Shown: positions 11,636 to 23,002, counted from the first letter of the stretch. The stretch: DNA of 64,000 nt from Litsea cubeba (GCA_012931725.1 CM022955.1:49423404-49487403), one strand, 5' to 3'. The notes: generated from the sequence alone by a model not told the origin. A program made the numbers and translations.

Positions 11636-11915
11636 GTCAATATCGATAATAAAAGTGGTCGACACTGACAAGGTCTGTGAATTTATGTTTTAGTTAAGTT
11701 GTCGATATCGACAATAAAAGTGGTCGACACTGACAAGGTCTCTGAATTTATGTTTCAGTTAAGTTGTCGATATCGACAGTAAAAATGGTCGACATTGACA
11801 AGGTCTGTGAATTTATGTTTCAGTTAAGTTGTTGATATCGACAATAAAAGTGGTCGACGCTGACTATGTCTGTAAATTTATGTTTCAGTTATGTTGTCGA
11901 TATTGACAATAAAAT
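11636..11915. repeat. 65-bp tandem repeat with GTCGATATCGAC palindromes
   Basis: Units start near 11636, 11701, 11766, 11831 and 11896, an exact 65-bp spacing. Each opens with GTCGATATCGAC or a one- to two-base variant, and then carries AATAAAAGTGGTCGAC and a conserved stretch ending in TTTCAGTTAAGTT. The palindrome is the same one found near both MULE termini. The array sits between the two convergent 3' ends. Confidence 0.9.
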
Positions 11916-12731
11916 TAAATGTGCATCACAAGAACCTTGGTTTTTTTAATAAAGACACATTACATATTCTTAAGAACAAATCATTAGTATAAGGAGCTGA
12001 TATGAGCCGCCATTTTCAATCGATATGAAAATCCATTATTATCGATATGGACCATTATTATAATTTGTTTTGGGCATGCTCTTCATAAGCGTTTAAGTTG
12101 TCTCCACCATCATTTGGGTTAATCAACCCCCAATAATGTAGATCGAGATGAACCAACTGTATTTACATACAAACTTTTAAGAACAAACAATGTGTAACAG
12201 GAGCTTATATGGACCACCTTTTTAAGTTCCATTACAATAATCCCACAACCATTACATTCATTCGAAATTAAAGTACTTTACTATATTTCTAATATCTATT
12301 CACTATACAGGACGACCATTACAAAAGAGATTTACATAGATTTCCACTTACAATAGGACTATGTGCATCAACTAACGTTACAAAAAAAGTCCGAAGACAC
12401 TACCGTCCTTACTCAGAGTTGTTTCATCATGCACCAACTCCCCAAAAAATTTCTAGACAATTGTTCTTACTTTGAACTGTTATTAATTACAACCGACCTA
12501 TATGCGGGTACTGAATCAATCAAAAAGTTCACACAGTCCTATTAGCATCAAGTTAGTCCACCCAAAAAACACCACAGAAGGACTTCCACTTACGTCCACT
12601 GGCTGCTTACTAGAGGATTGCGACACCCTCCACGGTTATGCCCCCCTCCCTTTGCAATTTGAACACGTTATGACCCTTCTCTGTCGATCACGATCTTCGG
12701 CACGGATCTACATCTTTCTTAGACGTCCGGG
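11916..12731. other. Convergent intergenic region of the MULE
   Basis: AT-rich sequence with weak relatives of the palindrome (ATCGATATGAAAAT and TATCGATATGGAC near 12020-12050). Probably the 3' UTR of the minus-strand transposase. Short open frames are not supported. Confidence 0.4.
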
Positions 12732-14610
12732 CTATTTAGTGGCTCTCGGTGGAAGAACCCTGACATCACATGTGTGCTCCCATTGTTTGAGGTCACGAGT
12801 AGCATGAATGACTTCACTATATGATGTACGGTAAGTGCTTGATAGATACCAATGCTCGACGAATGCGTATGGATCATAATTTACGACCTTCATTGAAGCC
12901 AATGCGTGACTACACGGGATGCCCAATAGCTGCCATTTCCGACATGTGCAGGTTTTCCGTTCGAGGTCAACAACGTCCACATATTCCGTAGATTGAACCT
13001 GAAATTCAACGAGACTGGCTACTCGAACGTGCACTAGACGAGCATCCTCCATTTCTTGGCTCAGAAGTTTCTCTGCATACGGAGTTAAACGAGATGTTAT
13101 GCCTTCAGATATCAAATGTCGTTTCTGATAGAACTCCATTAATTTGGCGCGTATTTCCTCAACTTGAGTTGTGATAGGCAGGACTCTTGTGTCTTTTAAG
13201 AGACTGTTAGTGCACTCTGCCGCGTTGCTAGTAAGCATCTCATACCGACGACCTTTTACATATGCATTCGCTCAACGTTGCCGCCCAATTACCTCAATAT
13301 AGTTAAACGCCTCTTGGCTTACTGCACGTATGTCCGTCATGTAAGCCTCATACTCGTAAGGCCTATATGATTTTGCTGCCCGCCAGAATTTTATAACTAT
13401 TGCGCCATCGCTGAAAGCAGCCTTGATGTTTTCAACAATGTGACAACAACAAAAACAGTGAATTGCGGATGGCATAATATTCTTCAGTGCTGGAATGAAG
13501 CCCTTCTGACGGTCTGAGACAATAGTCAAGTTGGCAGGCTCACCCAGTGCTAAGTTCAAATTAGCTAGGAACCACTCCCAGCTATCACGACGTTCAGATT
13601 TCACAAATCCGAAGGCGATTGGAAGCAACTTTTGATTGGCATCATGTGTTACTGCTACAAGCAAGACACCTGGATACTTTCTACGGAGATGTGAACCGTC
13701 GATAGCAATCACCGGTCTCAACGAAGATGTGAAAGACCTTAAACTAGGTCTGAAGGCACAAAAAAATCTTCTGAAACGGTCTTCTGTTGTGGTGTCTATG
13801 TTTGTTACAGTGCCAGGGTTGCTCATATGAAGTTCTTTACAATACAGAGGTAGCTGCTGGAAGGAGTCTTCATACGATCCACGAACCATATTCAGTGCCA
13901 TCTGCCTTGCTATATAAGCCTTCCTGTAGCTAATGGTCGCCCCAAACTCCATCTGGTAGTCATTCATGATCTCCTTCGGTTTCAAATTGACATTCTGTCT
14001 GACCCTATCCATGATGAACTCTGTAATAAGTGCCGAAGATGCTTGTCGATGTGCTATGCCCATCATTGGCCTTGAGCATTTATGTTTAGGATTGTAAGTC
14101 CTTACTTTAAATTGTGGGCCTGATTCAACAATTGAAGCGTGAATACGCCATGGACATTCCTGATCTCTGCAGCGTGCAGTTACCTTGGCCATATTGGTCT
14201 TCAAGGGTCTGAGAGTGAAGTTGCTATAAATTGCAAACTTAGCCAAAGTATTCCGGAAAGTTTGTCGGTCTTGGAATTCACGGCCGATCCACATTTCCCA
14301 TGCCGAGTTGTTGCCAACATTTGTATTTATGTCCCAGGGCTCCATTTTATCCTCAAGATCAACAGCCGGAGTTTCATTATAACGAAATGGCTCACTGATT
14401 GGATTGGCTCTTGCGACTTCAACTGGAGTTTCATTACAATCTAATGCCCCATTGATTGGATTGGCTCCTTCAAATTTACTTTCGGCCTTAAACATTGGAA
14501 TCGAATGGATTTGGCCTATGGAGGGAGGACCATTAAGATGGATATCAACCCGGTTTGTCCCAAATACCAGATCATCATCAATAGTGCCTTGTCCGTCCGT
14601 CTGATGTGGA
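12732..14610 (-). pseudogene. MuDR/MULE transposase, main exon, with premature stop
   Basis: The minus-strand frame starts after a plausible acceptor (TTGATTTCAG, just above 14610). Order: an acidic N-terminal segment with a short internal repeat (ANPI...NETP twice), the MuDR DNA-binding region (WEMWIGREFQDRQTFRNTLA ... CPWRIHAS), then the MULE transposase domain with the first catalytic Asp in AIDGSHL (about 13,699), the second in IVSDRQKG (about 13,514) and the HCF...CCHI cluster. A SWIM zinc finger (CTCRKW...IPCSHA, about 12,910-12,955) is near the C-terminus. A TGA at 13272-13274 interrupts the frame just before ANAYVKGRRYEM, at the place where this family normally has Trp. The frame continues open on both sides in the same phase, so one substitution explains it. 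It ends at 12732. Confidence 0.92.
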
Positions 14611-14870
14611 CTGAAATCAACCCGCACAGTAGGGAATTACATGTCTTTGTCTTCACGGATGTCAATGGTAGGTACGTATCCACAACTAGTTGAGTTTAAC
14701 CCTTATTTTTTTTATGAAAGTTCCTGATGATTTCTTTGATTTCTCCACAGTAGTACGACGGCCAGAGCTCCTTTGAAACCTACAATGAATAATTACATAA
14801 ATAAGCAACTAGGAAGAAAAATCTTTCATTTGACGAATGTAAAAGCTGCTTATGCAATCTATAAGTGTAC

Positions 14871-15226
14871 CTCCAATTATCTCCTCCAACGCACTGCTCC
14901 TTGTTCCGACCGTTGAAGACGTATAAATATATCCCATTAGACTTGTCACCCGATGCTTTGAACATACTTCTGACATCAATATCATCATCAATGTTGGCCA
15001 TGGAAAATGCTCGTCCGTTGTGATGTAGGTATTGCATGCTTATATTCTGGATGGATGACGAGTCCCCTTTAGATGCTTCAATTGCTTCTTTAACCAGAGA
15101 TTCAAATGTTATGTCTGTAGCTAAATATCTCATCTTCTGCTTTTCTCCGTTGTACACAGGACAACTTATATCAAATTCAAAGTCACCGCCATAGTGGAAG
15201 ATGAACAGCACCTCTCTATCTGACAT
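14871..15226 (-). CDS. Transposase first exon, PB1-like N-terminal domain
   Basis: Starts with ATG at 15226 (MSDREVLFIFHYGGDFEF) and runs about 118 codons to a GT donor (GGAG|GTACAC) at 14870-14869. The pattern of a beta-hairpin start, ITFESLVKEAI, and a final IYLYVFNGRN matches the PB1-like domain found at the N-terminus of many plant MULE transposases. It probably splices, perhaps through a short exon starting near 14,779, to the main transposase exon at 14610. Exon phase was not resolved, so the join is inferred from order and family architecture. Confidence 0.75.
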
Positions 15227-16035
15227 GCTGTCATTATATCAGAAGAAATTAATAAAGACATCAGTGAAAATTAGGTACATTCATATTGTCAGTTAATACA
15301 GATCTATATTAACAGCATTTGTAATATAATGAGTAGAGAAAATGTCTTCACGTTGATAAAAATCCGCACACCATGCCAAATAAAAGGATTAGTAGCTGTT
15401 CTCAAATAGAAAGAAAAGACATTTTGATCAATAGTCTATTTATTATAGCGCTTGGAGCAATGTTTTCAAACCACGCTATTGACCGTTATTCCCTCACACA
15501 TTATTCCACCCATTCTCATGTTATTCAGAAATCATCAAGAGAACCGACTATAATTATATTATTTATATGCAATACAGCTTTAATGTCTAAAACTTTGTAA
15601 GATTAGTAAAAAAAAAAGGTATATGCAGATTCAGTTTCACCCACAACATCTTATCAAATTGATACAAATTATTTATAGTTTTTCTACTAAAAGTGACAAA
15701 CGCATCAAAAGAGGGACAACTCCAGAACAAAACCATCAAACCCCATAAACCACAGCTGCCTGGGGCCTAGAAAGTAGATTTCCCACAGTATCTAGGGTTT
15801 CCAACAGTTAAATATTGCGAAAAATCTAGGTGATGGTACTTTAGGCTACATAAATCAGTTTAAGGTGGTAGATAATGTGTGTACCTTTGTCTTAATGGAG
15901 TTCAACCACAATGAAGATGGTGTTTTATGATGGTTTCTAGAAGAAAATAACTCCAGAGCAGTGTTGAAGACGAACCCAAATGTAGAAATGTGAAAAATAG
16001 AATCGGGGCGAAGGATTATATGTTCTCGCATTGTG
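15227..16035. other. Transposase 5' flank and promoter region
   Basis: AT-rich region between the transposase start and the right inverted repeat. No further gene is recognised. The transposase promoter on the minus strand should lie here. Confidence 0.4.
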
Positions 16036-16197
16036 GTCGATATCGACAATAAATAAAGTCGATATCGACCATATCGCAAAAAAACAAAAAAGAAAAAAAG
16101 AAAAAAAGCCCATACGAGGGTCTCTCCCGTATCGAACAATAATCTGGATCCCGCTGGGACGTATGCGGTCGTAGAGGGATTTATGGGTAAATTCCTC
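16036..16197 (-). repeat. MULE right terminal inverted repeat
   Basis: Outer 14 bases are the exact reverse complement of the left end. Two full GTCGATATCGAC palindromes stand at 16036-16047 and 16058-16069, then an A-rich tract that mirrors the T-rich tract of the left end. Confidence 0.85.
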
Positions 16198-16206
16198 TTA
16201 TAAAAT
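16198..16206. repeat. MULE target-site duplication, right
   Basis: TTATAAAAT, identical to 2180-2188. Confidence 0.9.
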
Positions 16207-16551
16207 CTATTGGTTTCTGTATCATATACGTTTCGCCATTAACAAGAGAATTTTTTTTATAGAACACGAAAAACGACATTTCATGAAAAATAAATACGCA
16301 TCTGACTACCATTTCTCAAGTTTTATCATTTAAAAAAAAATTTCCTAAAATGTTGCATAAAAGTCATGAAATCAAGGAAAGTCATATGATATCATGGGAT
16401 CTATCAGTTTTTGTGATATACACTGTTCTCATGATATCATGGGATTTTGGGTAAAAAGCTTTTTAAAAAATATTGGCCAGAGTCAAGCAGCTCTGGTGAC
16501 ATTTTCTAAATTTTGGTCATGAAATCGGTAAAACCAAATTTAATATATATA
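16207..16551. other. Intergenic, no gene
   Basis: AT-rich. A short direct repeat with TGATATCATGGGAT at about 16387 and 16432 is the only structure noticed. Confidence 0.4.
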
Positions 16552-16680
16552 GGGAGATGCTCGTATGAGAGATACCTCTCACCTTATATGGGAGATAGTG
16601 GTAGGGGCCCTCACATTTAAGTTATTGGCATTGTATATGGATGTGAGGGCCTCACCCTGTCTCTCATAGAAGGATCTCCC
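16552..16680. mobile_element. Short Mutator-like MITE, 129 bp
   Basis: Inverted ends GGGAGATGCTCGTATGAGAGA and GGGAGATCCTTCTATGAGAGA (reverse complement of the right end) enclose about 80 bp. ATATATATA flanks both sides (16543-16551 and 16681-16689), which fits a 9-bp duplication, although the sequence is low complexity. Confidence 0.65.
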
Positions 16681-16715
16681 ATATATATAGATATATTCCC
16701 ACATATATATATATA

Positions 16716-17095
16716 GGGACATTCATGTGCGTCCGTCCCTCACAATATATATGGTGAGGAACAAACTTAATTGGGCTCACCTATGGCCACATTGATAATG
16801 GGACTTGGGGGGATGGAAAGAGACATTCAAGATGGGCCCATATATCAAGTTTGGGGTCAATCTCATGCCTCTAACTCTTTCAACCGTGGCCGAAAATTTT
16901 AATGGCTCTATATTAAAAAATTTTTGACCCTATCGATCCAACTGTCCAATCCATTCGGATAGGTGAAAACTTGGTGGGTCCGATGTAATTCATGGGGTCC
17001 CATGTGTGTGGATGGTTCGATGTATCATGAAGTCAGTCTTACTATGTTATCATTCACCATAATATGGTGAGAGAGAGATGAGTATGAATATTTTC
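16716..17095. mobile_element. MITE of the 380-bp family (copy 1)
   Basis: Diverged inverted ends (ATTCATGTGCGTCCGTCCCT against ATTCATACTCATCTCTCT from the other strand). The core (CATGCCTCTAACTCTTTCA, GATCCAACTGTCCAATCCAT, TGTGTGGATGGTTCG) is shared with the copy at 44477-44860 and in part with 57388-58157. The exact ends are blurred by flanking TA repeats. Confidence 0.65.
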
Positions 17096-17550
17096 ATACA
17101 TATATATATATGTACATATGATGTTCATTTTTTTTTCGACAGAGAGGATTCTGATTCTCTATGAGAGGGTTAGGAAAGTTGGATTCTTCTCTATATTTGT
17201 CTCTTTCCGCCTAGAAATAGAAGCCCATAGAGCGTGAAGTCCTCTCATTGCATAAACAAGTCCTCACTTCATAAGTGATAGCCCACCTCCGAAATCAATT
17301 CCCTTCAACATCAATGTTTACCTTGTTTTATCATCAAGGAAAATATCATTCCAATTAGATGCCTATTGCCAATTTCATTCATCTAAAATACATTATGAAA
17401 CAATGTTATAAGGTGACTGATGGATTTACTGCAATCTTTAAGTTACGGCATAAGGGAATTTCTCTACACTCCCACTAAGAAGCTCCGTTAATTTCCCCTA
17501 ATAAGTTGGATGATTGATTTCATAGGGGCTAAAATAATAAGGCAAAGGTT
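17096..17550. other. Intergenic, no gene
   Basis: No motif or open frame that I can support. Confidence 0.4.
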
Positions 17551-18268
17551 GTTTTTGTATATAGCCCCCTAAAGTTTATAGCATTTGTAAATAGGCCTCT
17601 ATGGCTTGATTATTTATTTAGAATCCCTTGCCTTTTCATTTTAATACCTTCCATGTCCACAAAATCAGTAGTCCTAAGGAGAATGGGCAACCATTAAGAT
17701 GTTAGTATTGGATTTTTATAAAAATAACAGCTTTGCCCTTATCCATTAAATAAAAAAGAGTATGTCATTATTTAAAAAAAAAATAATTTTATTTTATCCC
17801 AAGTTCCAATAGTTTCTCTCTCAATAACGTTCTCATGCACATGAAGCCTAAACATGTATTTTGAGAATTTCATAAATCCAATAGTAGGCCGTGCACGGAC
17901 TGGGTCAATTATAACCAATCTAAGTATAGGTTATGATCAATTTGGGTTTAATGAAATGATTCGTATATCATATTGATAAAAATGAATTTATATAGGGTTA
18001 TTCTCTTCCACTAAATGTATTATAATAACTGTCAATGTTACAAGCTTTAGAGAAAAATTAATTCAAGCTTTTGAAATTATGCATACGGGGATAAAGAGAT
18101 GGCTAAAAGTGTCAATTTACTCTAAAAACTTACGATGGTTACAAGACTACTGATTTTGAGATATGAAAGGTATTAAAATGAAAAGGCAAAGAGTTATTTG
18201 CAAATATTGAAATGACAGGGGCCTATTTACAAATTCTTGAAACCTTAGGATGGTATATACAAAAAAAA
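17551..18268. mobile_element. Long-inverted-repeat element, about 0.72 kb
   Basis: The two arms of about 130-150 bp pair imperfectly. The left arm has TTTTTGTATATAG...TTTGTAAATAGGCC...CTTGCCTTTTCATTTTAATACC...AAAATCAGTAGTC. The right arm carries the same blocks in reverse complement (18,120-18,268). There is no coding sequence. It is a foldback or MITE-type non-autonomous DNA element; superfamily not determined because no clear target duplication was found. Confidence 0.6.
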
Positions 18269-18397
18269 GAAAATCCCACTTAAGGCAAATCGCCTCCTAC
18301 AATTTGGATTTCAGGATTGTAGCTTAAAAAAGACAGAATACAAGATTGTAGTTTAAATTAGAAACTGCAAAGCGTGATGATAGTAGATTAATGAAAC
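18269..18397. other. Spacer
   Basis: Short sequence between two elements. It contains the left target duplication of the hAT MITE (AATGAAAC, 18390-18397). Confidence 0.4.
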
Positions 18398-18865
18398 TAA
18401 GGCTGCACATGGGCGGTTCGGATTGGTTTAGCACTAAAACCAACTACCAAACCAAACCTATTGGTTTTTTAATTAACCAATCCGATCCTGCCGATGGTGA
18501 GGGCTTAGACCAAATCGAACCAAAACCAAAGTGTTCTGTCCGGTTCGGTAGGTTTAACTGTTTATTTATTTTTTATTTTTTTGAAAATCAGAAATTAAAA
18601 TTTTCAAAATGATGACACACCCATCATTTGCATTTATTCCAATGTTTAGGGCAATGATAAAAATCCAAATAATCAAATACTCAAATTACATAATATACCG
18701 GTTGGTTTTGTTTAGGCGGTGAACCGGGGGTTCAAACCGATAACCGACCGATTTAAGCGGTTTCTACGATTTTCAAATCCTAGACCGAACATCTACTATA
18801 AACCGATCCGAACCGCCCGGTTCGGTCCAGTTTAGCAGTGATACTGGATTTTCTGTGCAGCCCTA
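18398..18865. mobile_element. Non-autonomous hAT element, 468 bp
   Basis: Ends TAAGGCTGCACA and TGTGCAGCCCTA are inverted. Flanks AATGAAAC and AATGGAAC form an 8-bp duplication with one mismatch, as for hAT. Subterminal sequence is full of CGGTTCGG / CCGAACCG motifs. The short open frame inside is not coding. Confidence 0.8.
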
Positions 18866-18873
18866 AATGGAAC

Positions 18874-19833
18874 TCAAATGGTATCTATTCTTTAATGAAA
18901 ACTACAGTAGCTTCTAATTGTTGGAGACATTGAAATTTCAATTAAAAAATGGACACACATGTAATGTTTGTGCCTTGTGGGGCATGTTTATTTGTAATGT
19001 ACACTTAACAATCTAAAAAGATTTCAAGTTTATTGAATGCTATAAGTAGTGGCGGACTCGGGATTTCTATTTAGGTGGGGATAAACTTTTGCTAGACTTA
19101 CCATAAAAAAAAGACTTCGCTAAATTTTTGCTAGACATTTTGCAGTGACACTACATGCAAGAGGAAAAAACCGACATCCATGAAGTTAGCAGTGTAGGAT
19201 TTGCACTGACGCATTGTCTTTTATTTGTTATATCATATTCACACTCTTACATGCTAGTCAAATTCGAAAAAATCCCAACTGGCATTTCATCATTTAGAAT
19301 GAAAAATTTAACACTTATTTACTCAACAAAATATAAATAAACACCACCCCTTCTAAAATCCCACATTTTGCAAAGGTAAGGAAGCATTCTTGTTACTACA
19401 TAATTGTAAGAATCATCTTACTTTTCATAATTTCAGATAATAAATAATCACTCCATTGTATTCAACTAAAACCCTAAAGAAGTGGAACAAATTCTTCAAG
19501 AAACACGATATCATCCCTAATTAGCTATAATCTTCAAAATATCCACATGATAAGATGAGAAATAATGGCTGTTATTAGAACTAATAAGGTGCCAGGATGA
19601 TCTAATATCATAAACCTAACTGGAATTCGTGAATAATATGAAGATATGCACTCAAAGAAACATAATTTTTGTTCAAAGATTCAATCAGAAGCATACACAT
19701 GAAAACTATTGAAAGAAAGACCAAAGAAATGAGAGATTGTATGCATACAATTTTCTAAATTATAGAAAGATAAAAGAAATGAGAGACATTAGCCTGAAAC
19801 AAAAAGGGTGGAATCGAAGGAATAAATCATTGT

Positions 19834-19835
<2 letters not shown>
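18874..19835. other. Intergenic, no gene
   Basis: AT-rich DNA with no supported coding frame or repeat. Confidence 0.4.
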
Positions 19836-19888
<53 letters not shown>

Positions 19889-19902
19889 GGGGGGGGGGGG
19901 GG
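19836..19902. repeat. (GA)n microsatellite followed by a 15-base G run
   Basis: About 25 GA units at 19836-19886, then C and 15 G in a row (19888-19902). Such a junction is prone to slippage and sequencing error. Confidence 0.95.
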
Positions 19903-20155
19903 AGAGAATCTAAAGACACTAACGTTTGCTGATTTCCCACTCCGATGACATTAGAGATGTTGGAAGTAGGTGAGTCTCTTGGATAGGTTATCAAAACTTT
20001 TGACCTACTTGAAGCAGGGATCAAATACCCATAAGGTCAGAAACTCAATCCCAATATCTTAAACCCTCTTCTCATGTATATTAAGATCAAATATAAACTA
20101 TTTAGAAGATAGAAAACCAGCAACAACATGCATCCATAATAATCTACAAAAGAGA

Positions 20156-21568
20156 TGATGGATATCTATACCTTAGGAGCTCGGTTGTGCTCAAATCGAG
20201 GAGTCGATCACTTTGGTTGTTGTGAATCACTTTCGGAGGGACAATCAAGATCTCCTAGACCTTGTGCTCTTTAATGATATGACCCTCTTACAGCAAACTT
20301 CTCAAAGAGATTGGTGGGATATCTAAAAAGAAGAAAACCCTAAACTCTTTAGAAGGAAACTAGAGGAGAGAAGGGGAGGGAGAGGTGGGCATACAACCTT
20401 GCGTGGAATGCCTTGGACGTCCCCTCTCCCTCTCTATTTATATGTTTGGATAAACCTCCTCTTGTTCCCTAATAAGAAGTCTCACTTCTATTATAAGTAT
20501 GTGTCAGACTCCTCCTTACTTCTATTATAAGTATGTGTCATACTCCTCCTTCCTTTAAGAGTTTCAATTGGATTAGTAACTATCTCCTCTTAGGGCTAGC
20601 GTGGGGACCATTAAGGATTCCCTAGAAACTGGCTCCAACTAAGCTATCTAGACCCTACATCTACTGTGAGCTCCGGACACACGATTAATTACAAATAACT
20701 CCACTATATAAGTACAATTGAACTCCAGTCTTAAGAATATTTACAAGAAGACCCTAAACTTCCCAGTTACTACAAGTAGGCCTCTCTATCAATTATATAC
20801 ATGGATCAATTGGATTAAATCTGTCCAACCATAGATCCATATCTTATTATCCTTGTGACCCAATTAATCACTGTCATCATCAGTGCCATTCAATTAACTC
20901 TTAATTGAGATGGATGCGCACTTACTAATGATAAATCCATTAATTAGCACAAGGAGATATTTAGGGGATAGATTTCATCTTGACAATTATATGTTCCCTT
21001 AGTCCTACTACCATGTACCCAAGACACCGAGGTGTTAATCTATAATTGGCCTCACTTATTGGTGACTCAAAATAATTGCATAGTAGAAACTTGAGTTAAT
21101 TAATCTCTCAGGATTAAGAGCCAATTGTTTGGAAATACGAGAGCAATCCTTAAATTAAAGACAGATTTGCATAAGGTGCATCTCATGATCCTTCAATACA
21201 TCTAATGTACCGGCACAATGATCTAGAGGCTTACGCTCTGATGATTGAGACGAATCACACTATCTCATAGTAATCATAATGCTGCAACCATATCAAATGA
21301 GATGCCCAATCTAATCACTGGTTGTGAATCAATTGAAGTGTAAGATCTGTGATCTATATCTCTTGTATGTAGATCTAATCCATACACATGGATCACATCT
21401 AATACTTCGGTTCATCTCATGAACCATTATGTCATTTGTATTGATTGTGTGCAAACATAGAATAAAATACCATTCATCACATGAATAAAGCATGAATATA
21501 TAAATTAATTAATAAAATAAATCAATTTATTCAGATCATCCACTGGATTAAGGACATACAATCTAACA
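20156..21568 (-). mobile_element. Probable solo LTR on the minus strand, about 1.4 kb
   Basis: On the minus strand it begins TGTTAGATTGTATGTCC (from 21568), has a TATA box (CATATAAATAGAGAG, about 20,431-20,445), and ends in ATCCATCA at 20156. Flanks AGAGA (20151-20155) and GGAGA (21569-21573) match at four of five bases. No gag, pol or primer site is seen. The left boundary is the weaker call. The TG...CA ends and CTAACA-type terminus suggest Copia. Confidence 0.55.
20431..20445 (-). promoter_or_regulatory. TATA box of the minus-strand LTR
   Basis: CATATAAATAGAGAG read on the minus strand, a strong TATA consensus in the middle of the LTR. Confidence 0.5.
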
Positions 21569-21724
21569 GGAGAATGGCGAGAGTTCTTGATAAGGAGGGA
21601 TGGGGGTGCTTTTGGGTTCAAACAACTGGGGAAGAGGGTTTCTTAAACAAACTGAAGGGGATGGAGCTTTGTAACATGAGGCGGGATGGTTTTTTGAACT
21701 AGGGTGTGGCCCATGAAACTCTAA

Positions 21725-23002
21725 GGTAGCATTTGGTTCGCTGTAATGAAGGTCGGAATAAAATGATCATTCCAACGGAATAGTCATTACATCGTTTGGT
21801 TCGCAAAAAAATGGCGTAATGACCATTACCTCCGGAATTCCATTCCCTTATGTAGAGGAATGATCATTCCATCCGGGATGGGAAGGAATGACGATTCCAT
21901 TCCTTTCTACTTTTTGTTGAGATTAAAATGCCCTTTTTCACATCTATACATATTATTATAACAATAAGATTATAAAAGAGAAAGAACTTTTGTGGGCCCA
22001 CCTATATAATAATAATATAATATATGCATTATTATTATAATTATAATTATTATAAGATTATAAAAGAGAAGAACTTATGTGGGCCCCACCTATATGATAA
22101 TAATATAATCTATACATTATTATTATTTTAATAATAATAAAATTTTAAAAGAGAAGATTTTATGTGGGCCCCACCTATATAATAATAATAAAATATATAT
22201 ATTATTATTATAAGATTATAAAATAGAAGAACTTATGTGGGCCCCACCTTGATAATAACAATATAATATATACATTATTATTATAATAATAATAAGATTA
22301 TAAAAGAGAAGAACATTTGTGGCCCCACCTATATAATAATAATATAATCTATACATTATTATTATTATTATAAAATTATAAAATAGAAGAACTTGTGTTG
22401 GCCCCACCTATATAATAATAATATAATATATTATTATTATTATTATAAAATAATAAAATAGAAGAACTTGTGTGGGCCCCACTTATATAATAATAATATA
22501 ATAAATACATTATTATTATTGTTATAAGATTATAAATAGAAGAACTTGTGTGGGGCCCACCTATATAATAATAATATAATCTATATATTATTATTATTAT
22601 TATTATAAGATTATAAAATAGAAGAGATTGTGTGGGCCCCACCTATATAATAATAATAATATAATCTATACATTATTATTATTATTATTATTATTATTAT
22701 AAGATTATAAAATAGAAGAGCTTGTATGGGCCCCACCTATTTAATAATAATATAATCTATACATTGACTGAGCCAAAGATAAAAATATAAAAATGGTATT
22801 TTGATCAGTCTTATGTAAATTTTATTCCATTCTAGGACTCATTCCAGCGTACAAAACGCAGGAACATGAATCAACTGGGTTGTATCATCAGCGTAACAAA
22901 TGCTAGAATGGAAATGCCTATTCCTGCCTCATTCCATTCCAGACTCATTCCGGTCTCCATTCTATTCCCGCCTACAACCATTCCAGCGAACCAAACGCTA
23001 CC
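21725..23002. mobile_element. Tourist-like (PIF/Harbinger) element, 1.28 kb
   Basis: Inverted ends GGTAGCATTTGGTTCGCTG and GGTAGCGTTTGGTTCGCTG (the latter from the other strand) are flanked by TAA on both sides (21722-21724 and 23003-23005), the 3-bp duplication of PIF/Harbinger. There is no transposase. Its centre is expanded by the minisatellite at about 21950-22760. Confidence 0.82.
21950..22760. repeat. About 80-bp minisatellite inside the Tourist-like element
   Basis: About ten units, each with TTATAAGATTATAAAA, GAAGAACTTGTGTGGGCCCC, CACCTATATAATAATAATATAAT and a variable (TTA)n tail. The variable tails cause unit length differences. Minus-strand open frames rich in Ile and Tyr arise only from this repeat. 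Confidence 0.9.

Larger units (their letters stand above)
2189..16197. mobile_element. Large Mutator-like element (MULE), about 14 kb with a nested LTR
   Basis: The ends are inverted: GAGGAATTTACCCA at 2189-2202, and its reverse complement ending at 16197. They are flanked by a perfect 9-bp duplication TTATAAAAT at 2180-2188 and 16198-16206, the size typical of Mutator elements. Inside are a PMD plus ULP1 protease gene on the plus strand and a MuDR-type transposase on the minus strand, arranged convergently. Subtracting the nested 2.85-kb LTR leaves about 11.2 kb. Both genes carry disabling mutations, so this copy is probably no longer autonomous. The combination of TIR, target duplication and matching transposase makes the call firm. 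Gene content resembles ULP1- and PMD-carrying MULEs known from other plants. Confidence 0.93.

Noticed and set aside
11636..11915. CRISPR-like regular spacing
   Set aside because: The whole 65-bp unit is repeated, there are no unique spacers, and the genome is a plant; it is a tandem repeat.
2189..16197. Endogenous pararetrovirus or host gene cluster as explanation of the genes at 8-15 kb
   Set aside because: The perfect 9-bp duplication, matching ends and a MuDR-type transposase explain the block as one MULE.
22216..22642. Ile/Tyr-rich minus-strand frames
   Set aside because: Translation of the ~80-bp minisatellite in the Tourist-like element.
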